A stretch of 64,000 bases of DNA, from NCBI GenBank assembly GCA_965219635.1, contig OZ244783.1, forward strand, positions 2,666,001 through 2,730,000. Reading direction: 5' to 3'. A program made the position numbers and the translations under genes. Every line of letters starts with the position of its first letter. Position 1 is the stretch's first letter. The notes beneath the pieces were generated by a model that saw nothing but the letters and a program-made list of their open reading frames with translations, searched no databases and was not told where the DNA came from. This document shows positions 35,982-44,956 of this stretch, one piece after another. Source of the stretch: JAPOXR01 sp965219635. Its GTDB lineage: Bacteria > Pseudomonadota > Alphaproteobacteria > Rhodobacterales > Rhodobacteraceae.

Positions 35982-37112
35982 TCAGGCGCGTTGTGCATGA
36001 CAACGGTAGGTCATGTTTATCTGCGATAGAAGGTCATCGGCGCCGATGCCCCCGCGAAAGTAACCCGGCATGATCTCGCAAATGTCATCGACAAAACCCG
36101 GAAACCAACTGTAGCGCGGCCTGGTCCATGCATTGTCGATTGTCCTGAAACCGCCCCTGAAGAACCCGGAAACATCCGGATCACGGGACTTTTCCAGCCA
36201 TGTATGGCGGTTCGCGGGTTGCCCGTTATTTGCAAGATAGAATCCGGACTGCACTTCCTGCGACGTGATCCACCTTGCAAACCCGATGGCTTCCTCTGGA
36301 TAACGGGTCCTTGCAGATACACCGATCCCGGCTCCGCCGAGGATAGCGCGGGGCGAAGTGTATCCCTCGCACAAGGGCAGGTCGAAGTACTCGACGCGGT
36401 GAGTCCGGAAACCCGGCCGCGCGTAGTTGACATAGCCGAACAGGCAAGGGGAGCAGGCAAACTCGTCTGTTGCCGTCAGGGCTTCCAGCACCTGAATCGG
36501 GTTCATTTCCACCTGTTGGTCTGGTCCGAGGTTGTAGAGCGAACTGAGAATATTCAGCGCATAAAGCCCGTTTTCGTCCGACACGAACTTGCCGGAACTG
36601 TGCGGCATGCGCTCACCGCCTCTTCCTGCAACCAATGTCATGAACATGTCGAATGCATCCACCGGCAACAGCGGCGTGAGAGGGCGGAACCGGCCGGCAT
36701 CAGGTTTCAGAAAATCCTCCCAGTACAAGGGCACTGGCGTCTTGAGGTCCGGGCGCTTTACGGCCATCTGGCACGCCGCATCCACTGCATAAGCCCAGCA
36801 CTCTCCGTTCCAGAGATAGCTTTCTGCCGACCCGCCAAGGGAGGCCTCGGCGTCCTCTGGCATCGGGAGTTGCAAGAGTGCGCCGGTTTCGGCGACCTGC
36901 CCGATATGGGGGTGGTCGAGGACAATCAGGTCGTAGCGTTGGGCAAGCCCTGGAACCGGTTCGTCCGCAAAAGCCTGGAGCGAGCGCTTTTCCCAGGAGA
37001 CTTCCACGCCTTCAGAAACCGCATACGCTCGTGACGCGGCCACCATCGGGTCATAGCCGCGCGGATGGTCCCATGTGATCCCCTTGAGTTCCAATTTCTG
37101 CCGCCTTCTCAT
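35982..37112 (-). CDS. Extracellular-solute-binding-like protein without a signal peptide
   Basis: The protein has 376 residues with the fold pattern of family 1 (maltose-type) binding proteins: LKGITWDHPRGYDPMVAAS, DLIVLDHPHIGQVA, GIGVSARTRYPEEAIGFARWI, FYLANNGQPANRHTW. The N-terminus (MRRRQKLELKG) has no hydrophobic stretch, and no better start lies upstream, so it should stay in the cytoplasm. It is divergent from the TRAP operon and upstream of the sugar importer, which already has its own binding protein. It may be a cytoplasmic sensor or an enzyme-associated binding protein; no function is proven. Confidence 0.75.
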   Translation of the reverse strand: MRRRQKLELKGITWDHPRGYDPMVAASRAYAVSEGVEVSWEKRSLQAFADEPVPGLAQRYDLIVLDHPHIGQVAETGALLQLPMPEDAEASLGGSAESYLWNGECWAYAVDAACQMAVKRPDLKTPVPLYWEDFLKPDAGRFRPLTPLLPVDAFDMFMTLVAGRGGERMPHSSGKFVSDENGLYALNILSSLYNLGPDQQVEMNPIQVLEALTATDEFACSPCLFGYVNYARPGFRTHRVEYFDLPLCEGYTSPRAILGGAGIGVSARTRYPEEAIGFARWITSQEVQSGFYLANNGQPANRHTWLEKSRDPDVSGFFRGGFRTIDNAWTRPRYSWFPGFVDDICEIMPGYFRGGIGADDLLSQINMTYRCHAQRA

Positions 37113-37142
37113 GAGTTCGCCTTGATGTCACACCGAGGCATC

Positions 37143-37193
37143 TACTTGCAAGTATGAAAATTACTTTTACAGAAGAAATGGTTGTGCTATAGA
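37143..37193 (+). promoter_or_regulatory. Palindromic operator candidate and promoter of the TRAP operon
   Basis: A perfect 12-bp palindrome, TACTTGCAAGTA, is at 37143-37154. Just after it, TTTACA (37166-37171) and TATAGA (37188-37193) with a 16-bp spacer make a reasonable sigma-70 promoter for dctP. The palindrome would sit just upstream of the -35 box, in the divergent gap with the solute-binding-like gene. The IclR regulator encoded at the end of this operon is the obvious candidate ligand; that is inference. Confidence 0.45.
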
Positions 37194-37262
37194 TCCGATT
37201 CTCAACAGCAGCCGGAAAGGGCTGCCTGCCCAGCCGGGCACATCACGATAGAGGAGATCAAG

Positions 37263-38255
37263 ATGCCTTTTCACTTGAACCTGACAGGCCGCATTGCCGC
37301 CGCCGCAGCAATTGCTTTGGCCCCGTTGGCAGCGTCTGCGGCGGACTACACATTCCGCATCGCTCATGTGACAACCGACAAGGAGCCAATTCATCAGGCG
37401 ATTGAGGAGTTTGCGGCCAAGGTAACTGAACGCACAGACGGAAAAGTTAAGTTTGCGCTGTTTCCAAATGCCCAGTTGGGATCCAATCCGGAAGTCTTCG
37501 AACAGTTGCGGTCCGGTGCGCCTGTCATCACGATCTCCGATCCGGGTTATCTGAGTGACTTCGTGCCCGACTTCGGCGTCATGGGTGGGCCCTACCTGAT
37601 GGAGGACCCGCTTGACTTCCAAAAGGTCGTGGAATCCGAATTGTATGCTGGCCTCAAGGACCGGTTGCGGAACGAAAGCGGCATCGAACTCCTTGCCCTC
37701 AACTGGTTCTTTGGTTCTCGTCACATGCTGTCGGACAAGCCAATCAGCGGACCAGCCGATACGGCCGGCATGACCTTCCGCACGCCGCCGAACATCATGT
37801 GGGTCGAGACGTTCAACGCCATGGGCGCCCGTCCGACCCAGGTAGCCTGGGGCGAGGTCTATTCCGCTCTGTCGGCTGGCGTCGTTGACGGCGCCGAAGC
37901 GCCGCTGCCTTCGATTTACGGCGCAAAGCTGCATGAGACCAAGAAGGTGATCTCGCTTACGGGTCACTTCAAGGGCTTCACCGGCCTGATCATGAACGCC
38001 GACCTGTTCGCCTCACTGCCCGCTGACATTCAGACAGCCATCAATGAGGAAGCGCTTGCGGCTGGTGTATTCATGACCAACCTGATGCTGAACAGCCAGG
38101 AAGAGTGGATCGCCACGCTGGAGTCCGAGGGAGTTACCTTCAACCGGGATGTTGATGTCGCCGCCTTCCAGGCTGCAACTGCAGATGTGTACACCAAGTT
38201 CCCGGAGTGGTCCGAGGGCCTCTACGACCAGGTACGCTCAATCCTCGACAACTGA
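37263..38255 (+). CDS. dctP: TRAP transporter substrate-binding protein
   Basis: The protein has 330 residues. A signal peptide of 26 residues ends at AASA. The mature DctP fold shows FRIAHVTTDKEPIHQAIEEF, LFPNAQLGSNPEVFEQLRSG, GMTFRTPP with the conserved Arg that binds the substrate carboxylate, and WGEVYSALSAGVVDGAEAP. It captures a carboxylate, probably a sugar acid given the neighbours, in the periplasm for the DctQM channel. ATG 37263 follows a GAGGAG sequence. The gene is followed by a stem-loop and then dctQ. Confidence 0.94.
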   Translation: MPFHLNLTGRIAAAAAIALAPLAASAADYTFRIAHVTTDKEPIHQAIEEFAAKVTERTDGKVKFALFPNAQLGSNPEVFEQLRSGAPVITISDPGYLSDFVPDFGVMGGPYLMEDPLDFQKVVESELYAGLKDRLRNESGIELLALNWFFGSRHMLSDKPISGPADTAGMTFRTPPNIMWVETFNAMGARPTQVAWGEVYSALSAGVVDGAEAPLPSIYGAKLHETKKVISLTGHFKGFTGLIMNADLFASLPADIQTAINEEALAAGVFMTNLMLNSQEEWIATLESEGVTFNRDVDVAAFQAATADVYTKFPEWSEGLYDQVRSILDN

Positions 38256-38268
38256 GAAACCATAGAGT

Positions 38269-38290
38269 TGAGCGCCGGCAACGGCGCTCA
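38269..38290 (+). promoter_or_regulatory. Intercistronic stem-loop between dctP and dctQ
   Basis: TGAGCGCC (38269-38276) pairs with GGCGCTCA (38283-38290) around a six-base loop and is followed by GCCTTTCT. It could act as a leaky terminator or a 3' stabiliser so that the binding protein is made in excess over the membrane subunits. Confidence 0.65.
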
Positions 38291-38310
38291 GCCTTTCTGG
38301 AGTAAACGAA

Positions 38311-38802
38311 TTGAAAACCATCGGTCCGTGGATACGCCGGGCGACCAATCTGATTTCGTTTGCAGCGCTTGCTATGTTGACCGGCTGTGTTCTTTGGGGT
38401 GTGCTCACCCGCTATGTCACCGAGAAACCTGCCGTCTGGACCACTGAGCTTTCAGGAATCCTCTTCACCTGGGTCGTGTTCATCGGCGTCATGAGCGCCC
38501 AACGCGAAGGCCGGCACATTCGTGTCACCTTGCTCATCGACATTCTTCCGGAATCGGCACAGCGCCATGTGGTGAAGGCCAGTGAGATCATCGTCCTCGT
38601 CTTCCTGATTTATGTCGCCTATCTCAGCTTCGAAATGATGCAGAACGGCGCAACGCGCCCGTCGCCTGTACTGCGTATTCCGTTTCTCTATGTCTATCTG
38701 GCGACAGCGATCTGCTTTGTCGGCATGTCGATAACCTCAGCCCTGATGCTGTTTGGACTGATCGACCGGCCGGATCCCACCTCGGCAGGAGATGACCCAT
38801 GA
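38311..38802 (+). CDS. dctQ: TRAP transporter small membrane subunit
   Basis: The protein has 163 residues with four hydrophobic helices and the DctQ motifs RYVTEKPAVWTTELSGILFTWVVFIG and AQREGRHIRVTLL. It probably starts at TTG 38311 with GGAG upstream; no in-frame ATG fits better. The stop overlaps the dctM start by four bases. It joins DctM to form the sodium-driven channel. Confidence 0.92.
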   Translation: MKTIGPWIRRATNLISFAALAMLTGCVLWGVLTRYVTEKPAVWTTELSGILFTWVVFIGVMSAQREGRHIRVTLLIDILPESAQRHVVKASEIIVLVFLIYVAYLSFEMMQNGATRPSPVLRIPFLYVYLATAICFVGMSITSALMLFGLIDRPDPTSAGDDP

Positions 38803-40079
38803 CCCTCGCACCTGTCTTCATTCTGCTACTGGGTATCGGGATCGGTATTCCAGTGGCGCTGGCCATCGGCATGGCCGCGCTTTCCTTCTTCCTGATTTCG
38901 GGAGCCATGCCGCCAGAACTGTTTGTGCAGCGCATGGTTGCTGTCACACATTCCTTCCCGCTCCTTGCCGTGCCACTGTTCGTGATGACCGGTGTCGTCA
39001 TGAATTTTGCCGGGATAACGTCGCGAATGATGGCTTTTGCCGAGGCCATGACCGGGCACTGGAAGGGCGGATTGGCGCAAGTAAACGTACTGCTCTCGAC
39101 CCTCCTCGGCGGTGTATCGGGCTCGGCCAATGCCGACGCCGCAATGCAATCGAAGGTGCTGGTCCCGGAAATGAAACGCCGGGGATACGATCCGGCATTT
39201 TCGACGGCAGTAACGGCCTCGTCCTCGATCATTTCAGTGATCATTCCGCCCGGGATCGGCCTGATACTCTACGGCTTCATGGGCGACGTTTCGATCGGCA
39301 AGCTCTTCCTCGCCGGGATCATTCCGGGAATTGTGATCTGCGCGGCAATGATGGGGGCAGTCGCCATCCAGTCGCGGATACTGGACCTGCAACCCGCCTA
39401 CGAGCGTGCGATGTCCTGGTCCAACCGCGGACGAGCATTCATAGGAGCGTTTCTTGCGCTGATGGTTCCAGTCGGGATTGTGCTCGGAATCCGACTTGGG
39501 TTCTTCACCCCGACCGAGGCCGGAGCAATGGCCGTCCTGTTTTCGGTCATAGTCGGCATCATGTACGGTGAACTCAAGCTGTCGCACATCCAGCCGATCC
39601 TTGAACAGACGATGCAGGCAACCGCCGTCATCCTGTTCGTGATCTGCTCGGCAAGCGCATTCGGCTTCTACATGACCTGGGAGCGTATCCCTGCACTTGT
39701 TGCAGAGGCCATGCTGACGCTCACCGAAAACCCCTTCCTGCTCCTGATACTGATCAATCTGTTGCTGATCGTTGCCGGGATGTTCATTGAGGGGTCGGCC
39801 GCGCTGATCCTGCTTACACCTATCCTGGTGCCGGTCATTACCAAGGTCGGAATCGACCCGGTTCATTTCGGCATCGTAATGGTCTTCAATCTGACAGTTG
39901 CAGGTGTAACCCCGCCACTTGGGACGCTCATGTTCACGACCTGCTCGATAACCGGCGTGCCAATCGCCAAATTCATCAGGGCATCGCTGCCGTTTTACGT
40001 TGTGTTGTTCGGCATGCTCCTTGTGCTAACATTTGTGCCCCAACTCTCGCTTTGGTTGCCCGATCTGCAATTCAATTGA
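38799..40079 (+). CDS. dctM: TRAP transporter large membrane subunit
   Basis: The protein has 426 residues with about twelve hydrophobic helices. DctM marks are PLFVMTGVVMNFAGI near 62, STLLGGVSGSANADAA near 105, IIPPGIGLILYGFMG near 145, and VAGVTPPLGTLMFTTCSI near 370. The ATGA overlap with dctQ shows coupling. The downstream enoyl-CoA hydratase starts seven bases after its stop, so transport and metabolism genes form one operon. Confidence 0.95.
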   Translation: MTLAPVFILLLGIGIGIPVALAIGMAALSFFLISGAMPPELFVQRMVAVTHSFPLLAVPLFVMTGVVMNFAGITSRMMAFAEAMTGHWKGGLAQVNVLLSTLLGGVSGSANADAAMQSKVLVPEMKRRGYDPAFSTAVTASSSIISVIIPPGIGLILYGFMGDVSIGKLFLAGIIPGIVICAAMMGAVAIQSRILDLQPAYERAMSWSNRGRAFIGAFLALMVPVGIVLGIRLGFFTPTEAGAMAVLFSVIVGIMYGELKLSHIQPILEQTMQATAVILFVICSASAFGFYMTWERIPALVAEAMLTLTENPFLLLILINLLLIVAGMFIEGSAALILLTPILVPVITKVGIDPVHFGIVMVFNLTVAGVTPPLGTLMFTTCSITGVPIAKFIRASLPFYVVLFGMLLVLTFVPQLSLWLPDLQFN

Positions 40080-40086
40080 GGCCTTA

Positions 40087-40869
40087 ATGAGCGACAGCGA
40101 TGAAGGGTGCGTCCGCCTGGAGGTTGACGGATCTGTCGGCGAAGTCGTGCTTGACCGCCCTTCCAAGCACAATGCCCTGACGCCGGAGATGTACCGCCAG
40201 ATTGCGGCGTGCTGCGACGAGACGAATGAAAATGGATCGATACATGCCGTGATCTTTCGGGGAGCCGGGGAGCGAGCATTTTGCGCGGGATCCGACATCA
40301 AGGCACTGGAGCGTTACGAGGACTTCTGGGCCTGGCGCAACCGGTTCGACTATCTGCCGCCTATCCGTTCTTTGCGCAAACCGGCGATCGCTGCTGTGAA
40401 GGGATGGGCATTGGGCGGTGGCCTGGAAATCGCGCTGGCCTGCGATTTGCGCGTGGTGGCGCGGTCTGCGGTATTTGCAGCTCCTGAAGTCCGGCTCGGA
40501 TGGAACGGAGCGGGCGGTGCGGCCCAGCACTTGACCAGAATGTGCGGATATGGCCAAGCCATGAAGATCCTGCTGACCGGAGACCGCTTCTCTGCGGAAG
40601 AAGCCCACCGGATCGGCATGGTGGAATATCTTGTCGATGATGGAGAGGAGCTTGCCCATGCCCGCGAGATTGCTGCTCAAATTGCCGGTTACTCCACAGT
40701 TGCAACGCAAGCCGTCAAGGCGGCCGTGCGCGGAGCAATGGATCTGAGTGTCGAACAGGGCTTGCGCAACGAGAACGAGTTGATGTCGCTCTGCCTCGCA
40801 AAGGCCGAACAGGCCGGTTCCCGGGCCTCAACCAAACCGGACGGAAAGCGAGATGAGCCCGCCAGGTAG
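40087..40869 (+). CDS. Enoyl-CoA hydratase/isomerase family protein
   Basis: The protein has 260 residues from ATG 40087; the frame is open 18 codons upstream inside dctM. The crotonase fold shows GEVVLDRPSKHNALT, FRGAGERAFCAGSDIKAL (first oxyanion-hole strand), KGWALGGGLEIALACDLRV (second) and FAAPEVRLGWNGAGG. One catalytic Glu position of classical hydratases reads as Gly/Asn, so the reaction could differ (isomerase, lyase or hydrolase). It is the fourth gene of the TRAP operon and should act on a CoA ester of the imported acid. It overlaps the IclR gene by 17 bp. Confidence 0.88.
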   Translation: MSDSDEGCVRLEVDGSVGEVVLDRPSKHNALTPEMYRQIAACCDETNENGSIHAVIFRGAGERAFCAGSDIKALERYEDFWAWRNRFDYLPPIRSLRKPAIAAVKGWALGGGLEIALACDLRVVARSAVFAAPEVRLGWNGAGGAAQHLTRMCGYGQAMKILLTGDRFSAEEAHRIGMVEYLVDDGEELAHAREIAAQIAGYSTVATQAVKAAVRGAMDLSVEQGLRNENELMSLCLAKAEQAGSRASTKPDGKRDEPAR

Positions 40870-41641
40870 GAGCTCAAAAGGTCGCGCCAGGAAGAGCAAC
40901 TCCACAGTTCCGGCAGTCGAAAAAGCGCTGGATGTGCTGGAGTTGCTGTCCGAGTCGCCAGCCGGACTCACGATGAACGAAATCGTCGATGCGCTGGGAC
41001 GAACCATGGGCGAGATCTATCGGGTGGTGGTGTATCTCGCCGAACGGGGCTACCTGAGACAGAACCCGGATTCCAATCGCTATACGCTGACACTCCGGCT
41101 GTTCGAACTTTCGCACCGCTACGATCCCACCGAACGGCTGATCCATGCGGCACTGCCGTTGCTGGAACGGATCGCGGCACGGACAAATCAGTCATGCCAT
41201 ATGAGCGTTCTGAATCGCGACCATGTGCTTGTCCTGACCTCTGTCCAAAGCCCGCTTCCTGCGGGGTACGCTGTCAGAACCGGTGCCCTCTTTCCTGTGA
41301 ACCGAACGAGTTCGGGCCATGTGATCCTGGCATTTTCTCCGGAGGATATTCAGCAGCGCTTTCTGGCGCGTCAGCCCGAGCAGGAGCGCAGCGCCATTGC
41401 GGAGAGGCTGGGCCGCATCAGGGCCGATGGGTTCGAGGACATCCGAAGCACGATGGTGACCGGCGTGCGGAACCTGAGCGTGCCGATTTTTGACAGCCGG
41501 GGTGTGGCAGCGGCAATCACATCGGGTTTCATTGGCCTGTATCAGGAAACCTGCTCGGCCGAGGAAGCCCTGACGGAGATCAAATTCGCGGCTGCGGAAC
41601 TGTCAAGATTGCTGGGATTTCAGCCAGCCAATCGGATTTGA
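40853..41641 (+). CDS. IclR-family transcriptional regulator
   Basis: The protein has 262 residues. The winged helix-turn-helix is at about 18-75 (VEKALDVLELLSESPAGLTM, IYRVVVYLAERGYL) and the IclR effector domain at about 90-250 (CHMSVLNRDHVLVLTSVQSP, LFPVNRTSSGHVILAF, DIRSTMVTGVRNLSVPIFDS). It is the last gene of the dctPQM-hydratase operon, so it probably controls this operon. The palindrome upstream of dctP is a candidate site. Confidence 0.92.
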   Translation: MSPPGRSSKGRARKSNSTVPAVEKALDVLELLSESPAGLTMNEIVDALGRTMGEIYRVVVYLAERGYLRQNPDSNRYTLTLRLFELSHRYDPTERLIHAALPLLERIAARTNQSCHMSVLNRDHVLVLTSVQSPLPAGYAVRTGALFPVNRTSSGHVILAFSPEDIQQRFLARQPEQERSAIAERLGRIRADGFEDIRSTMVTGVRNLSVPIFDSRGVAAAITSGFIGLYQETCSAEEALTEIKFAAAELSRLLGFQPANRI

Positions 41642-41723
41642 CTGCATGAACGGGGCAATTGCCGCCCCACCGAAGCTGCTATTGGCCTCGCCTCAGACTC
41701 ATCGAAACCTGCGTGTCCGCCGC

Positions 41724-42749
41724 TCACTCGGGCACGATGAGCACTTTTCCGATTGCATGGCCTTCGGCCATCATCTCACAGGCCTTCTGCGTCTGCGACA
41801 CCCGGAAACGCGCCGCAGTAATCGCTTCAAAGTCGACCGTACCGGACTCGATGAGTTTCACCGCCTGGCCAAATTCAGACGTGAACAGGATCGAGCCTAC
41901 AGTTGTTACTTCCTTGAGCGCAGTCAAATGCAGGTTGATCGCCACCTCGCTGGGCTGGATGATCGACAGAACCGAGATAACGCCCTGCTTGCGCACCGCG
42001 CCGAGAGCCAAATTTAGTGCGTGAGGAGAGCCGCTCGCTTCGATCACTGCATCGTAGCTGTCGGCAATCTGATTCATGCTGCCGTTACCAACTACAAACC
42101 CTTTCCGCGCGCCGACCTCCAAAGCGGTTTCAACCGCCTTGCCCTTCAAATCGACGACGTCAACCTTGGCGCCCCTTGCGCACGCCCCCACGGTGGTCAG
42201 CAAACCCATCGGGCCGCATCCTGTAACCAGAACCTTATTACCCGGCCCGACCCCTGCGCGATTCAGTGCATGCATTGCGCAGGCAAGCGGTTCGGCAAAT
42301 GTCAGGTGCTCGGGAGCCACCCCATCGGCTACGGCATGACAGCATCTGGCCGGAAAATCGAAATACTCGCGGAAAAAACCATTGATTTGCGGCCTGCTCA
42401 AGGCTGAACCCGGAAAGAGCTTGACCGGGCACATGTTGATGTCTCCGTTCTGGCAAGCCTCGCATTGGCCGCATTCAATCACGGGGTTGATTGCGACAAG
42501 CTGGCCCACGGCGAAATCATGCCCATTGGGATTCTCGACATATGCACAGGCCTCATGGCCCAGTGTCACAGGGTTCTTCAGTCGAAAACCTGAATTGGAA
42601 AAATGCCTGAAGTAATGCATGTCCGTACCGCAAATGCTTGCGGTTGCGAGCTTCAGCCGCACATGACCATCAGGAATGTCCTCCGGCATTTCCGCCGTTT
42701 CAATCCGAACTTCACGCGCGGCGGTCAGCAGCGATCTGGTGTAGCCCAC
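41724..42749 (-). CDS. Zinc-dependent medium-chain dehydrogenase (L-idonate 5-dehydrogenase-like)
   Basis: The protein has 341 residues. Catalytic zinc ligands are visible in SICGTDMHYFRHF and LGHEACAYV, and the structural zinc loop is CGQCEACQNGDINMC near 93-107. NAD binding is by VLVTGCGPMGLLTTVGA near 172. The SxRxQxNGxFREYF segment (SRPQINGFFREYF) is typical of L-idonate 5-dehydrogenases. It would oxidise a polyol or aldonate to its 5-keto form. The start lies just downstream of the SDR stop (three bases apart), so the pair forms an operon. Confidence 0.87.
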   Translation of the reverse strand: MGYTRSLLTAAREVRIETAEMPEDIPDGHVRLKLATASICGTDMHYFRHFSNSGFRLKNPVTLGHEACAYVENPNGHDFAVGQLVAINPVIECGQCEACQNGDINMCPVKLFPGSALSRPQINGFFREYFDFPARCCHAVADGVAPEHLTFAEPLACAMHALNRAGVGPGNKVLVTGCGPMGLLTTVGACARGAKVDVVDLKGKAVETALEVGARKGFVVGNGSMNQIADSYDAVIEASGSPHALNLALGAVRKQGVISVLSIIQPSEVAINLHLTALKEVTTVGSILFTSEFGQAVKLIESGTVDFEAITAARFRVSQTQKACEMMAEGHAIGKVLIVPE

Positions 42750-42752
42750 TTG

Positions 42753-43463
42753 TCAGAACCCCACCGAAAATCCGCCATCGACCGGCAAAGTCACGCCCGA
42801 AATGTGAGCAGCCCGATCAGACGACAGGAAATAGACAGCATCTGCAATATCTTCAGGCTGGCCGAATTTGCCGCCTGGAATACGGCCTTCGATTTTTGCC
42901 CGGCGCGCCGGATCCTTCTCAAGAACTGCGCGTGTCATGTCGGTATCGATGAATCCGGGGGCCACTGCGTTGCAGCGAATGCCGTAGGGCGCACCGTCAA
43001 CGCATACAGAGCGTGTCAGGCCGATGACAGCGGTCTTGGCTGTCACGTAGGCAGCGGCGGACGGCAGCGCCAGCAATCCGCCCATTGACGAAATATTGAC
43101 GATTGCCCCGCCGCGATCCCGTTGCAGTTCAACGTAGCGGCCACAGGTCATGAACATCGCTTTCACATTAACCCCGGTCACACGATCGAACTCCTCCGCA
43201 GCTACCTCCCAGATCGGCTTCTTCAGATGCATCCCGGCATTGTTTACGAGGACGTCAATGTTGCCTGCCTCGACATGAATTTCGTCGAGGAAAGCAATTC
43301 CCTGGCCGAGATCCGCTTCAACATGCCGGACGTCGCCCACTAGGCTGTCCAGTTCCCCTCTCGAGCGGGCCACCACATAGACCCTGTATCCCTCTTCCAG
43401 AAAGCGCCGCGTCTGGGCAATTCCCAGGCCCTTGTTTCCGCCGGTGATCACAGCTGTCTTCAT
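42753..43463 (-). CDS. Short-chain dehydrogenase, keto-gluconate/idonate-type partner
   Basis: The protein has 236 residues from ATG 43463 (frame open 17 codons upstream). It shows TGGNKGLG at 7-14, the NNAGMH turn, catalytic Ser in NISSMGG, YVTAK and the PGFIDTDMTR loop, closing with ISGVTLPVDGGFSVGF. SDRs beside idonate-type dehydrogenases usually reduce the 5-keto acid to gluconate, so a two-step epimerisation is plausible here. It precedes the dehydrogenase at 41724-42749. Confidence 0.87.
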   Translation of the reverse strand: MKTAVITGGNKGLGIAQTRRFLEEGYRVYVVARSRGELDSLVGDVRHVEADLGQGIAFLDEIHVEAGNIDVLVNNAGMHLKKPIWEVAAEEFDRVTGVNVKAMFMTCGRYVELQRDRGGAIVNISSMGGLLALPSAAAYVTAKTAVIGLTRSVCVDGAPYGIRCNAVAPGFIDTDMTRAVLEKDPARRAKIEGRIPGGKFGQPEDIADAVYFLSSDRAAHISGVTLPVDGGFSVGF

Positions 43464-43541
43464 TGGTTGGCCTCCAGATGCTTGCGCCAATGCGGGTTTC
43501 TTCCGGACAGGCAACTTCCTATCCTGAAGACTGGCTGCAGT

Positions 43542-43568
43542 ATATGCAAGTTTCTTTCAGATATGCAA
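43542..43568 (-). promoter_or_regulatory. Paired ATATGCAA boxes upstream of the SDR/dehydrogenase operon
   Basis: ATATGCAA occurs at 43542-43549 and again at 43561-43568, 19 bp apart in direct orientation, about 80 bp upstream of the SDR start. Read on the minus strand the first box lies in AACTTGCATATA, which agrees at 9 of 12 positions with the TACTTGCAAGTA palindrome upstream of dctP. A shared regulator is possible. Confidence 0.3.
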
Positions 43569-44265
43569 TTCCGGGGGTTTGCAATCTGTTTCTGACTCTC
43601 TTGCCGCGAATTCGGAGCCCAACTACCCCACCGGCACAAGAAATAACTCCATTGACTGCTGTCACGACCCGGCGTGACGGCACGCGCAATCCGGTCAGGG
43701 TTCGTCGATCTTCAAGGGGATCCTGGCATTTGTTTGGGACGCGGCAGCCATTGAAAGCGGCAACAAACAGCTGAGGAGCAGGATCAACTGAGGCACCGTT
43801 GATGCGGCGTCCATGAGCCTCAAACTGTCTGGCTGTGATCAACGGCCTTGGGACGCAACTGCGACAGAAGAATATAGCCTTCATCAACCGGCAAACCCGC
43901 TACGGCAACGTGATTGCTGTTGGCGATTCAAGGCCGCTGGCGACTTACTTGGCAGTAACGAGTCCTTTTCTGCGGGGTTCTCGCAGCTACGCCGGTCATT
44001 GCCAAAAAAGATGGTCCTTGCGCCACAGCCCGGCAATCCCAAGCGTGGCATTGATCATGAGTGCTTGTGTCATGGCAACTTGTGGCCCCTGCACCGGCAT
44101 TCAAACCGTCCACTTCTCGCCGCGTGACGCAACATACCAAGCCCAAAGCACATTGACCGAGGTCCTGTGCTGCTCAGGTATCACGTATAGGGATGGATGC
44201 CGCGACTCATTGGGCAAGCCATGCTCCTGAGCCTCAAAAGAACGAAGCGTTTTGGGAATTCGCCG
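43569..44265. other. Long intergenic stretch without a supported gene
   Basis: About 700 bp. Open frames of up to 130 codons exist on both strands (for example 43835-44230 plus), but none shows family similarity, a good start region or neighbour overlap. I checked for a DarT-like toxin gene next to the macro-domain protein and found none. Confidence 0.45.
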
Positions 44266-44739
44266 ATGATCAAATACTCGACTGGTGACATTTTGAAGGC
44301 AAACGCGGAAGCAATCGTCAACGCCGTCAACTGTGTTGGCGTCATGGGACGCGGGATTGCACTTCAGTTCAAGAATGCCCACCCGGCGAATTTCGCCGCA
44401 TACAAGGATGCCTGCAAGCGAAGTGAGGTTCAGCCCGGCAAGATGCTTGTATTCGAGACAGGAACGCTGACAAACCCGAAGTACATCATCAACTTTCCGA
44501 CGAAGCGCCACTGGCGCAACATGAGCCGGATCGAGGACATCGACTCTGGGCTCGCCGCGTTGACCGAAGAGGTCCAGAAGCGCGCCATCCAGTCGATCGC
44601 CATCCCGGCGCTTGGAAGCGGACTCGGCGGACTCAATTGGGACGATGTGCGTCCCCGGATTGACGCAGCGTTCAGCGGAATTTCTGGTCTGGAGGTCTTG
44701 GTCTTCAGCCCGGAAAGCGGACCGCGCAGTAACAGATAG
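44266..44739 (+). CDS. Macro-domain protein (ADP-ribose binding/hydrolase, DarG-like)
   Basis: The protein has 157 residues from ATG 44266 (frame open 23 codons upstream). The macro domain is complete: IKYSTGDILKANAEAIVNAV, NCVGVMGRGIALQFK (ADP-ribose loop), FPTKRHWRNMSRIEDIDSGL and AIPALGSGLGGLNW. This subtype (NCVGVMGRGIALQFK) is close to DarG antitoxins and TARG1-type enzymes, which remove ADP-ribose from DNA or protein. DarG is normally longer and paired with DarT; here only the macro domain is present and no DarT neighbour was found. Confidence 0.88.
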   Translation: MIKYSTGDILKANAEAIVNAVNCVGVMGRGIALQFKNAHPANFAAYKDACKRSEVQPGKMLVFETGTLTNPKYIINFPTKRHWRNMSRIEDIDSGLAALTEEVQKRAIQSIAIPALGSGLGGLNWDDVRPRIDAAFSGISGLEVLVFSPESGPRSNR

Positions 44740-44956
44740 CATCAAGTCTTGACCAACCGCTTGGCCGATTTTCCTTCAATTGCTGGCCATTCGGCGGCAT
44801 TCCCGTCAAGGCCATCCAGGCCTGGAAGTTGAGTGCGGTGCAGGCTTCCAATTTCGGCCAAGAAACCCTCACTTCGTTCGGAGCTGTCGTTGGGTTCCTT
44901 CGGGCGGTTACTGCATGCTCCAATGGGCCGCCAACGGATAACGAAGGCTCTGAGCG

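Noticed and set aside
43835..44230. Plus-strand frame of 131 codons before the macro-domain gene, considered as a DarT toxin or transposase remnant
   Set aside because: No motif of either family is present and other frames are equally open.
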